Source of the DNA: Lentisphaeria bacterium | Lineage (GTDB): Bacteria > Verrucomicrobiota > Lentisphaeria > Victivallales > GWF2-50-93 | Direction of reading: 5' to 3' | Assembly: GCA_020056205.1 (NCBI GenBank) | Contig: JAGVIF010000137.1 | Span: 1-5,842 of the forward strand | DNA: 5,842 bases | Shown: positions 1-5,842 of the stretch, piece after piece | How positions within the stretch are numbered: the stretch's first letter is position 1 | Layout: every line of letters begins with the position of its first letter | Program-made: the position numbers and the translations under genes | The notes under the pieces: generated by a model | What the model was told of the DNA's origin: nothing | The model's database searches: none | The model's input: only the letters and a program-made list of their open reading frames with translations

Positions 1-1
1 C

Positions 2-259
2 GGACAAACCCTGCCGCCAAATGTCGTAAAATTCGCGTCTAAAAGCGATTCTGATTTTTTTCTTGTCGCGCCAAAAGAAAAAATTTCCCTTCCTATAATT
101 GCGGAGAGAAACAATGAGTCTGTTGTGTCAAACCTAGAAGAGTTGATTGAGGGCGATGTGATAATTGTATATTCTATTCTGAGGCAGGCCGACAATCCCT
201 CCCTGAAAAACGACCCCCCTGTTTATTTCCTTGAGGTTATCAAGATAGCAAAAGAGTGA
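2..259 (+). CDS. Unidentified protein, C-terminal 85 residues (5' end outside window)
   Basis: An open frame runs from the left edge to a TGA at 257-259, giving 85 residues that begin GQTLPPNVVKF and end FLEVIKIAKE. I do not recognise the family. The visible part has no transmembrane segment and no cysteines. It alternates short beta-like stretches (DFFLVA, ISLPIIAE, GDVIIVYSIL, VYFLEVIKI) with charged loops, which suggests a small beta-rich C-terminal domain; that reading is inference. Codon use looks like real coding sequence (varied third positions, no low-complexity run). The stop lies 2 bases before a strong terminator hairpin at 262-317, which supports a genuine gene end. The gene converges on the histidine kinase and so is not part of the minus-strand operon. 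The start, full length and function cannot be judged from here. Confidence 0.72.
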   Translation, partial: GQTLPPNVVKFASKSDSDFFLVAPKEKISLPIIAERNNESVVSNLEELIEGDVIIVYSILRQADNPSLKNDPPVYFLEVIKIAKE

Positions 260-261
260 GT

Positions 262-317
262 AGAGCCTGCTGAAAAGATTTTTGCGAAAATCGCAAAATC
301 TTTTTTCAGCAGGCTCT
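262..317. terminator. Long bidirectional terminator hairpin between convergent genes
   Basis: The left arm (262-287) and right arm (291-317) are near-perfect inverted repeats around an AAA loop. An outer 15-bp stem (262-276 with 303-317) continues into an inner 10-bp stem, broken only by a 1-base and a 2-base bulge. The inner stem alone is followed by TTTTTT (301-306) on the plus strand and by TTTT (complement of 273-276) on the minus strand, so it can act as an intrinsic terminator both ways. It sits 2 bases after the stop of the plus-strand gene, and its last base is the first base of the kinase stop codon read on the plus strand. The outer arm AGAGCCTGCTG is longer than a simple terminator needs, so the element may also be a dispersed palindromic repeat. 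Confidence 0.85.
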
Positions 318-1879
318 CAAACGATCGGAATGATTATCGTAAATTTAGTTCCTTCCCCCTGTTTGCTGTCAACGGCGATGGTTCCGCCGTATTTTTTTAC
401 GGTTTCCTTGCACGAGTGGAGCCCATAGCCGCGGGAATGCCTTGATTTTTCCTTTGTTGAAAATCCGAATGTGAAGAGGTTGGGGAGGGCATTCGGATTG
501 ATTCCTGGTCCATTGTCCACAACCTCGGAGATGATGCTTCTGCGCCCGTCTTTTTCTTCTGTCCTGAGGGTTATTTTAATGCTCTTTTCTTTGTCGTTTT
601 TTTCCGCTTCCATCGCCTCGACGGCATTCTTTATGAGATTGATATAAACTTGGGCCATCATCGAGGTGTCTATCAGAATTTCCTGAATATTGTCATGGAT
701 TTCCGTTTTTAACGAGACGGATTTTTTGTTGAAAGTTTCCTCAAAAATTTTTACGGCGGATTCTATCACGGGGGCGAGCGATGAGAGATTTTCCGTTCCG
801 AGTTCTCCTATAAACCTCTGCTGGAGCTCTATTATCTCGCTGATGTGATTCAATTTGTTGGAAAGAGATTTCGTGAGTTTTGAATTTTCCGCGGAACGCG
901 ACGAAATGTGCGACACAAGCTTGGAAATAACGTTGAGAAATTGGGACCCCGTTTGATCATTGGAAAGGAAGTCCCCCGCATCTCCTTTTTCAATATGCCT
1001 TTTTATCTCGGGGAGAATTTCATTCAATATCATGGATTCGGGGCTGTCCGACGAAATCGGAAGATTTTTATCCCTTAACTCGACAACATTCAGTTTTGCC
1101 ACCGTTACGGCGTTTCCTATATTGTGTATTATCCCTGCGGAAACCTGCAGCATTCCCTCTTCCTTCGCCTGTTGGAGGCCTTTTTCATAATCTCTTTTTT
1201 CCCTGAATATTTTTATCCCCTTGAGGCTGAGAGACGCTATTTCATTGAGCCATGCCAGGTAATCGCAGTCGTTTTCATCTATCGCATGCTCGTCAAAATC
1301 GTCTCCTGAAACGACCATCACGGCGGCGGCGGCCTCGCCTTCCAATATTATCGGAGCGACCACCATTCTTTTCGCGGTCTTTGAAAATTTTTCGGGAAAA
1401 CAAGAAGGAAAATTTCCGCCTTTAAAAAATGCGAAACTCGCGGAGCCGCACCATTTTGCGATGTCTTCCCGCGAAAAAGGAATGGTTATGTCTCTGATAA
1501 ATTCACTGTGTTTTTTTGGATGCGCCACGAGTTGAGATTCAATTTGCGATGAAATATCTTTTAGAACCGGGAATACGCCGGATACTGTCAGTCCCCTGAC
1601 CGCGTCGTCCGTCATAAAAAAAACAGCGGCGCCGTCTCCTCCGAGCGAACGTTGAGCGTACTCACAATAACTCGAGAGGAAGGCATCGTCGCTTATGTCC
1701 GCATTGATAGCCTTTCCTGAAATTTCAAGGATAGCTCTTGTCCCTTCACGCCCTTTTTTCGTGAGTTTTTTATTTTCATAGAGAGTTCTTTGAGCGATAA
1801 TAGCCCTCGATTTGAGAAAAATGATGGCCGCGCCCATCCCTATTACGACAAACAATAAAAGAATGAATGTTACCTGCAA
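317..1879 (-). CDS. Membrane-anchored sensor histidine kinase with GAF-like domain
   Basis: A 520-residue kinase that probably autophosphorylates and passes phosphate to an unseen response regulator. Residues 4-22 form one hydrophobic segment, an N-terminal membrane anchor with almost no periplasmic part. Residues ~45-220 resemble a GAF-type cytoplasmic sensor domain (GGDGAAVFFM near 80-89, MVVAPIILEGEAAAAVMVV near 172-190). The ligand is unknown. The phosphoacceptor helix holds H252 in the form HNIGN, not the usual H-E/D-x-x-T/N. The ATPase domain is complete: N box with N414 and N418, G1 D455-N-G-P-G459, F box near 469-473 with FGFSTK, G2 RGYGLH at 483-488, and final GEGTKFTIIIP. The 162 residues from H252 to N414 exceed the usual spacing, implying an enlarged helical region. 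The start is TTG (1877-1879), chosen for its strong ribosome binding site; the first internal Met is residue 15, inside the membrane segment. It overlaps lipA by 10 bp and is last in the operon. Kinase assignment is secure, the signal unknown. Confidence 0.93.
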   Translation of the reverse strand: MQVTFILLLFVVIGMGAAIIFLKSRAIIAQRTLYENKKLTKKGREGTRAILEISGKAINADISDDAFLSSYCEYAQRSLGGDGAAVFFMTDDAVRGLTVSGVFPVLKDISSQIESQLVAHPKKHSEFIRDITIPFSREDIAKWCGSASFAFFKGGNFPSCFPEKFSKTAKRMVVAPIILEGEAAAAVMVVSGDDFDEHAIDENDCDYLAWLNEIASLSLKGIKIFREKRDYEKGLQQAKEEGMLQVSAGIIHNIGNAVTVAKLNVVELRDKNLPISSDSPESMILNEILPEIKRHIEKGDAGDFLSNDQTGSQFLNVISKLVSHISSRSAENSKLTKSLSNKLNHISEIIELQQRFIGELGTENLSSLAPVIESAVKIFEETFNKKSVSLKTEIHDNIQEILIDTSMMAQVYINLIKNAVEAMEAEKNDKEKSIKITLRTEEKDGRRSIISEVVDNGPGINPNALPNLFTFGFSTKEKSRHSRGYGLHSCKETVKKYGGTIAVDSKQGEGTKFTIIIPIV

Positions 1880-2742
1880 AATTGTTCCTCCGCCATGTAT
1901 GAACTTCTTACGAGCGGACCGCTCGCAACTTTTTTAAAACCTAACTTCAAAGATTGTTTTTTCCAGTCCTCAAACTCATCAGGATGCGCAAATCTTGCCT
2001 CGGGGATATTTTCTTCAGACGGGCAAATATATTGTCCTATAGTCAGCATTTCAACGCCGGCGCCGCGCATATCCCGCAAAGTTTCTTCAATTTCCTTTTC
2101 ATCCTCTCCAAGTCCGAGCATTATTCCGGATTTGACAACTATGTTTTTTTTTGAGATTTTTTTCACATTTGACAGGACATCGAGCGACCGCCCGTAATTT
2201 GCGCTGCTTCTGATTAAAGGGGTAAGCCTTTCCACGGTTTCAAGATTATGATTGAATATGTCAGGGCCGGCGTCAATAACCATTGACAAAGAATCAATTT
2301 TTCCAAGAAAATCCGGAGTCAAAACTTCTATTTTTGTTTTAGGAGACAATCGTCGAATTTCTTCGATCGCCGAGGCAAAAAATTCAGCGCCGCCATTAGG
2401 CAAATCATCCCTTGTTACGCTTGTTATCACCGCGTGTCTGAGTCCCATTTTCACAACGGCTGACGCAACTTTCAGCGGTTCTTCCGGGGAAGGAGGAAGG
2501 GGTTTGTCGGAATGTTTCACCGCGCAAAACGCGCAATTTCTGGTGCACAAATCTCCAAGTATCATAAATACCGCCGTTCTTTTGCGCCAGCATTCTCCGA
2601 GATTGGGGCAGCGGGCGCTCGCGCAAACCGTGTTGAGCCCGCCCTCCGAAAGAATATTCTGAATTTCTTTTCTGTTTCCGCCGTGTCCTATTCTTACCCG
2701 TATCCATTCAGGCAGTCTTCTGTTTTTTTTCGCGGCATTCAT
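1870..2742 (-). CDS. lipA: Lipoyl synthase (radical SAM)
   Basis: A cytoplasmic radical-SAM enzyme that inserts two sulfur atoms, at C6 and C8, into the octanoyl chain bound to lipoyl domains of 2-oxoacid dehydrogenases and the glycine cleavage H protein. All cluster ligands are present. The auxiliary 4Fe-4S cluster has C40-x4-C45-x5-C51 and the C-terminal RSSY motif (279-282), whose serine is a ligand in characterised LipA. The SAM cluster has C66-x3-C70-x2-C73 (CTRNCAFC). Other family hallmarks are RLPEWIRV near the N terminus, VITSVTRDDLPNGGAEFF (105-122), FNHNLETV (163-170), KSGIMLGLGE (204-213) and TIGQY (234-238). The length of 290 is normal. The start ATG overlaps the purL stop in ATGA. 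No good Shine-Dalgarno is visible (AAGG only 1 base away), so expression probably depends on coupling to purL. One oddity is TIGQYICPS, with a cysteine (C240) where other LipA proteins usually have another residue. No lipB or lplA is in view. Confidence 0.98.
   Translation of the reverse strand: MNAAKKNRRLPEWIRVRIGHGGNRKEIQNILSEGGLNTVCASARCPNLGECWRKRTAVFMILGDLCTRNCAFCAVKHSDKPLPPSPEEPLKVASAVVKMGLRHAVITSVTRDDLPNGGAEFFASAIEEIRRLSPKTKIEVLTPDFLGKIDSLSMVIDAGPDIFNHNLETVERLTPLIRSSANYGRSLDVLSNVKKISKKNIVVKSGIMLGLGEDEKEIEETLRDMRGAGVEMLTIGQYICPSEENIPEARFAHPDEFEDWKKQSLKLGFKKVASGPLVRSSYMAEEQFCR
1887..1891 (-). promoter_or_regulatory. Ribosome binding site of the histidine kinase, inside lipA
   Basis: GGAGG on the minus strand lies 7 bases ahead of the TTG at 1879-1877. 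It falls in the lipA codons for Ala-Glu-Glu near its C terminus (…MAEEQFCR). This near-ideal site decides the TTG start, because no ATG or GTG start is similarly placed. Ribosomes finishing lipA pass directly over it, so translation of the two genes is probably coupled. Confidence 0.8.
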
Positions 2743-5699
2743 ACCTTGCAGAGGGGATTTTTGTAGGATTTTAACAATCTGTCAATAGAAATTGAGACAT
2801 TGGCCCCGTGGAATTTCAGGCTTTTGACAGATAGTTTTTGAGTATCCGTCACCAAGCCCACCGGAGCGAAAGGAATATTTTTTAAAATTTTTACAGCTTC
2901 TTCGAGATTTCTCGAAGGGAGCGTCATTACAAAACGGCTGTTGGATTCTGAAAACAACAGTTCATGAGCTGTTTTTAATCCACTGCGCGGGATTTTGTCA
3001 AGGTCTATTTCAATGCCGAGCTTGCCGGCGATTGCGATTTTCGCAAAAGCGGCCGCAAGTCCTCCGAGAGCCGGAGTGTGCAATGAGTGAAGCAGTTTTT
3101 TCTTGGTCAAGACGGAGACGGCGCGATAGATTTTCTTTGCGAAATCCGCATCAACTTTTGGCGCATCGTTTCCGATTCCGCCGAGGAGAGCGAAATACTC
3201 GCTGCCACCGAGCTCAGCCTTCGTGAGACCGGCCACGCACACAACATCGCCTGCGAATTTCGCATCGAGGGTTACAGCTTTCGATATGTCGTCCATCCTT
3301 GACACCGCGCTGAATAGAACAGTAGGCGGTATTGAAATCTTTTTGCCGCCGCGGACGCTGTCATTTTTCATACTGTCTTTTCCGGAAATACATGGAACGT
3401 TGAAGGCTTTTGTGTAGTAGTAGAGGGCTTTGTTCGCGCGGACAAGCTGGGCGAGTTTGTATTCGCCGTCCGGAGTTTTCGGGCTTTGAACAGGATCCGG
3501 CCAGCAAAAATTGTCAAGCCCGGCAATGTGTCCGAGTTCTCCGCCTACGGCTATTATTCTTCTCACGGCAAGGTCTATCACGGACGCCATCATGTCGTAG
3601 CAGTCTATGTCGCTGTAACGCGGCAAAATGGCGGAGGAAAGCACGACCCCCTCTTTCGAGAGAGGCTCTGTCATTATCACCGCCGCGTCGGAGGCGACAT
3701 CGCGGCATTTCCCAATAAAGGGTTTTATTACGCTCAGTCCTTTGACTTCGTGATCATACTGGCGCGCCTTGAATTCATTGGAACAAATATTGAGCCTTTC
3801 CATGATTTTGACTATATCGTCTTGAATAGCTCTTTTTGAAAACGACGGAGTTTTATTTTTTGGAGGAGTCCACTTCGCGCGCAGTTTCATTCTTGGCAAG
3901 CCGTTGTGCATAAACGAGATGTCAAGCAAGGCCGCTGTTTTGCCGCCGTATTTTATGTGGAATTTTCCCGAATCGGTGAATTTGCCGAGAACTGCCGCTT
4001 CGACATCGCGCATAGCGGCCAGTTTTATGAATTCTCTGATTTTTGACGGAGGAACGGCGAAGCTCATCCTCTCCTGCGCCTCCGAAAGGAGTATTTCCCA
4101 TGGGGCGAGTCCCGCATATTTCAGAGGCGCTTTTTCTATGTCCATCTCACAGCCGCCGCATATTGATGACATCTCGCCGACGCTTGAAGACAATCCGCCC
4201 GCTCCGTTGTCGGTTATAAATCTGTAGAGTTTTTTATCCCTTGCCTCGTAGACGAAATCGCTGAGTTTTTTCTGTGTTATAGGATCTCCTATCTGAACGG
4301 CCTGCGTCGGGCTGTCCTGATGGAGTTCCTCGCTTGAAAATGTGGCGCCATGTATCCCGTCCTTGCCGATTCTGCCGCCCGCCATAACTATGAGGTCGCC
4401 CGGCTTTATTGATTTTTCAAAACCCTTTGTCTTGCCTATTTTTTTCGGCAGGGTTCCCAATGTCCCGCAATAGACAAGCGGTTTGCCGAGGTAGCGCTGA
4501 TCGAAATATTCCCAGCCGAGCGCGTAAGGAATTCCACTTTGATTGCCGCCGTCTATCACGCCCTTGTGTATGCCGTCGCGAAGTCTTCTCGGATGCAGAA
4601 GCCCCTCCGGAACTTCGCGGTTTTTCGTGAACGGAGACGCGAGGCAGTAACCCCACACGTTAGCGATCAGATTGGCTCCCTGTCCGGTCCCGATCGGATC
4701 GCGATTCACCCCGACAATTCCGGTCATCGCGCCTCCGTAGGGGTCAAGCGCCGATGGACTATTGTGTGTTTCCACTTTATACACGAGGTCTTTTTTGTCG
4801 TTAAATGAAATCACTCCGGCGTTGTCGTGAAAGACGGACATCAGCCAGCCAATTTTTTTGGAGATTTCGCCGGTGCTTTTTTGAATGAAAGATTTAAAGC
4901 ACGAGACTATTTTTTCACGCCCCCCCTCTTCATCAATATAAACGATTTCAGCATCAAAAATTTTGTGTTTGCAGTGTTCCGACCATGTTTGTGCAAGGAC
5001 TTCAAGCTCCACATCGGTGGGATTTTGCGAGAGTCCGAACTTTTCCCGTCCTCCGCAATTCCTAAAGTAACTTTGTATAGTCTTCATCTCTTCTATAGAG
5101 AGGGCGAGGTGTCCTTTCCGGCTGATTTCGAGAAGTTCCCTGTCCGAAACCTCAAGGTCGTATTCTTTTACGGATGTCTCCGCTTTTGAGAGCACATAAG
5201 GCAGGTTTGGCGGTATTCCGTCCGACGCTATTTCCGCCTCTGAAAAAATGGATATTGTTTCTATCAGTTCGTTGGCGAGAAGTCCTTTCGCTATTTTTTC
5301 AATATCTGATTTTTTCAATTTGGGCGAATCAAAAAGATATTCCGTCGAACTGAAAATACTCTCGTCTTCCCCGAGTTTTCTGCCGATGATGTCTCCAATC
5401 GCCTCTTTCGCGGTCTTCCCGAGATTGTCTGTTACGCCAGGTCGCATGCCAATTCTTACAAGCCGCGAAAAATATCCGCCGCCGGGTTTGTCAACGCTCC
5501 ATTCCTCGGTTATGGGATTAGCCAATTCCACAGCTATCTCGCGGGCTTGCGAAAGAGTTATCTTCGCGTCCACAGTGTACACATTTCTTGTTCTAATATT
5601 TCCGGTGTTGAACCCGAAGTAGCTTGCGGCCTGTTTTCGAACGGCCTCTCCCCTCGAATCCGGCCATGACGGCGCGGCTCTTATCTCAATTCTATGCAT
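2739..5699 (-). CDS. purL: Phosphoribosylformylglycinamidine synthase, PurS-PurL fusion
   Basis: Catalyses step 4 of de novo purine synthesis: FGAR + ATP + ammonia to FGAM. Residues ~1-170 are PurS-like (MHRIEIR start, RPGVTDNLGKTAKEAI at 86-101). A linker region at ~180-225 leads into the PurL core. Core motifs in order: TDVELEVLAQTWSEHCKHK (228-246, catalytic His in SEHCKHK), ETHNSPSALDPYGGA (310-324), DGGNQSGIP (383-391), GGRIGKDGIHGAT (441-453), TDNGAGGLSSSVGEM (496-510) and LLSEAQERM (537-545). The second half-repeat follows: DNFCWPDP (729-736), SGKDSM (772-777), LGGSEY and LFSESNSRF (915-923). The protein ends at residue 986 with no glutaminase domain, unlike the ~1300-residue proteobacterial/eukaryotic enzyme. 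A separate PurQ must therefore supply ammonia; none is in view. The ATG start has an AGGA 9 bases upstream. HTPALGG (874-880) replaces the usual HDxSDGG, possibly normal in this subfamily. It appears to be the first gene of the operon. Confidence 0.96.
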   Translation of the reverse strand: MHRIEIRAAPSWPDSRGEAVRKQAASYFGFNTGNIRTRNVYTVDAKITLSQAREIAVELANPITEEWSVDKPGGGYFSRLVRIGMRPGVTDNLGKTAKEAIGDIIGRKLGEDESIFSSTEYLFDSPKLKKSDIEKIAKGLLANELIETISIFSEAEIASDGIPPNLPYVLSKAETSVKEYDLEVSDRELLEISRKGHLALSIEEMKTIQSYFRNCGGREKFGLSQNPTDVELEVLAQTWSEHCKHKIFDAEIVYIDEEGGREKIVSCFKSFIQKSTGEISKKIGWLMSVFHDNAGVISFNDKKDLVYKVETHNSPSALDPYGGAMTGIVGVNRDPIGTGQGANLIANVWGYCLASPFTKNREVPEGLLHPRRLRDGIHKGVIDGGNQSGIPYALGWEYFDQRYLGKPLVYCGTLGTLPKKIGKTKGFEKSIKPGDLIVMAGGRIGKDGIHGATFSSEELHQDSPTQAVQIGDPITQKKLSDFVYEARDKKLYRFITDNGAGGLSSSVGEMSSICGGCEMDIEKAPLKYAGLAPWEILLSEAQERMSFAVPPSKIREFIKLAAMRDVEAAVLGKFTDSGKFHIKYGGKTAALLDISFMHNGLPRMKLRAKWTPPKNKTPSFSKRAIQDDIVKIMERLNICSNEFKARQYDHEVKGLSVIKPFIGKCRDVASDAAVIMTEPLSKEGVVLSSAILPRYSDIDCYDMMASVIDLAVRRIIAVGGELGHIAGLDNFCWPDPVQSPKTPDGEYKLAQLVRANKALYYYTKAFNVPCISGKDSMKNDSVRGGKKISIPPTVLFSAVSRMDDISKAVTLDAKFAGDVVCVAGLTKAELGGSEYFALLGGIGNDAPKVDADFAKKIYRAVSVLTKKKLLHSLHTPALGGLAAAFAKIAIAGKLGIEIDLDKIPRSGLKTAHELLFSESNSRFVMTLPSRNLEEAVKILKNIPFAPVGLVTDTQKLSVKSLKFHGANVSISIDRLLKSYKNPLCKV

Positions 5700-5708
5700 T
5701 TAAAAATA

Positions 5709-5712
5709 TCCT
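5709..5712 (-). promoter_or_regulatory. Probable ribosome binding site of purL
   Basis: AGGA on the minus strand sits 9 bases upstream of the ATG at 5699-5697, in an AT-rich leader. It is a moderate match at acceptable spacing, and it supports the ATG that begins MHRIEIR as the true start. No convincing -35/-10 promoter could be picked out in the 143 bases upstream. Confidence 0.5.
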
Positions 5713-5740
5713 GAATTTGTTTTTGCGTGAAACCTTAAAC

Positions 5741-5842
5741 CTGAGAGCCAGTTGCAAAAGTCATAAACCGCGCCGTTGCAGATGCCATCGGAGGGCTCGC
5801 AAGTATTTTTGGCAGGGGCAATACCCACAGCGGTCTTGCCCC
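5741..5842. repeat. GC-rich non-genic stretch, possible edge of a dispersed repeat or insertion
   Basis: By hand count, 58 of these 102 bases are G or C, against 11 of 40 in the adjacent leader (5701-5740), so composition changes abruptly near 5741. The edge reads AGAGCCAGTTGCAAAAG (5744-5760), resembling the outer arm of the hairpin at 262-317 (AGAGCCTGCTGAAAAG; about 12 of 16 matching) and, loosely, the terminal repeats of some insertion sequences (…TTGCAAA). More than one frame is open on each strand, but none has a clear start plus ribosome site or a recognisable product. One minus frame ends in TAA at 5737-5735 and could be the last 35 codons of an upstream gene. The other end lies outside the window, so the repeat identity is inference. 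Confidence 0.3.
5815..5842. other. Stem-loop at the right edge
   Basis: GGGGCAA (5815-5821) and TTGCCCC (5836-5842) form a perfect 7-bp, GC-rich inverted repeat around a 14-base loop. No T tract follows on the minus strand (the next bases are TGCCAAAAATAC), so it does not look like an intrinsic terminator in that direction. The plus-strand continuation is outside the window. It may be part of the repeat-like stretch it lies in. Confidence 0.35.

Noticed and set aside
2120..2170. T-rich runs inside lipA that might be a terminator or slippage site
   Set aside because: They encode an ordinary Lys-rich segment of LipA (KKISKKN). No GC stem precedes them in the direction of transcription, and the reading frame stays intact through the run.
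2252..2662. Plus-strand open frame of 136 codons opposite lipA
   Set aside because: It lies wholly antisense to lipA, whose cysteine motifs and full-length conservation are unmistakable. The deduced protein has no recognisable features.
2405..2707. Second minus-strand frame of 100 codons within lipA
   Set aside because: It is a frame-shifted reading of lipA rich in Arg and Gln, with no independent ribosome site or family match. lipA itself is intact, so this is not a frameshift remnant.
3410..5622. Several plus-strand frames of 60-124 codons opposite purL
   Set aside because: All are antisense shadows of the purL reading frame. None has a domain, a convincing start site or operon logic.
5700..5842. 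Purine riboswitch or other leader regulator ahead of purL
   Set aside because: The 143-base leader shows no three-way-junction pattern with paired loops and no terminator/antiterminator just before the start. The only stem seen is the short one at the right edge.
5745..5842. Plus-strand open frame running off the right edge
   Set aside because: Thirty-two codons follow a TGA without an ATG, GTG or TTG start in frame and without a ribosome site. Other frames through the same stretch are equally open, so it is more likely GC-rich non-coding sequence.

Overview
The window holds three tightly packed minus-strand genes, read from the right edge towards the left: a fused phosphoribosylformylglycinamidine synthase (PurS-PurL, 986 aa), lipoyl synthase LipA (290 aa) and a membrane-anchored sensor histidine kinase (520 aa). 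The tail of an unidentified plus-strand gene enters from the left edge. It converges on the kinase gene, and the two are separated only by a long hairpin that looks like a shared, bidirectional terminator.

Layout. 2-259 (+): last 85 codons of an unrecognised gene. 262-317: 25-bp stem-loop with a T tract on either strand, touching the kinase stop codon. 317-1879 (-): histidine kinase with a TTG start. 1870-2742 (-): lipA. 2739-5699 (-): purL. 5700-5842: 143 bases without a convincing gene. This last part is an AT-rich purL leader followed, from about 5741, by a sharply more GC-rich stretch that may be the edge of a dispersed repeat.

The three minus-strand genes almost certainly form one operon. 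purL and lipA share an ATGA stop/start (4-bp overlap), and lipA overlaps the kinase by 10 bp, with the kinase ribosome binding site lying inside the last lipA codons. The pathways differ: purine synthesis step 4, lipoate cofactor synthesis and signal transduction. The link may be only co-expression of housekeeping genes with a sensor in a compact genome. No response regulator, purQ, lipB or lplA is visible.

Organism. This is a bacterium of moderate GC content (mid-to-upper 40s % by eye). The PurS-PurL fusion without a glutaminase domain and the H-N-x-G-N phosphoacceptor helix of the kinase are, to my knowledge, most familiar from Desulfobacterota-type (Geobacter-like) bacteria and related anaerobic or candidate phyla. 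This is a weak placement, and I cannot name a phylum with confidence. The two enzymes look intact and ordinary. I see no defence system, phage, transposase gene, tRNA, rRNA or CRISPR array. The least explained parts are the hairpin at 262-317, the GC-rich stretch at 5741-5842, and the resemblance between their ends.
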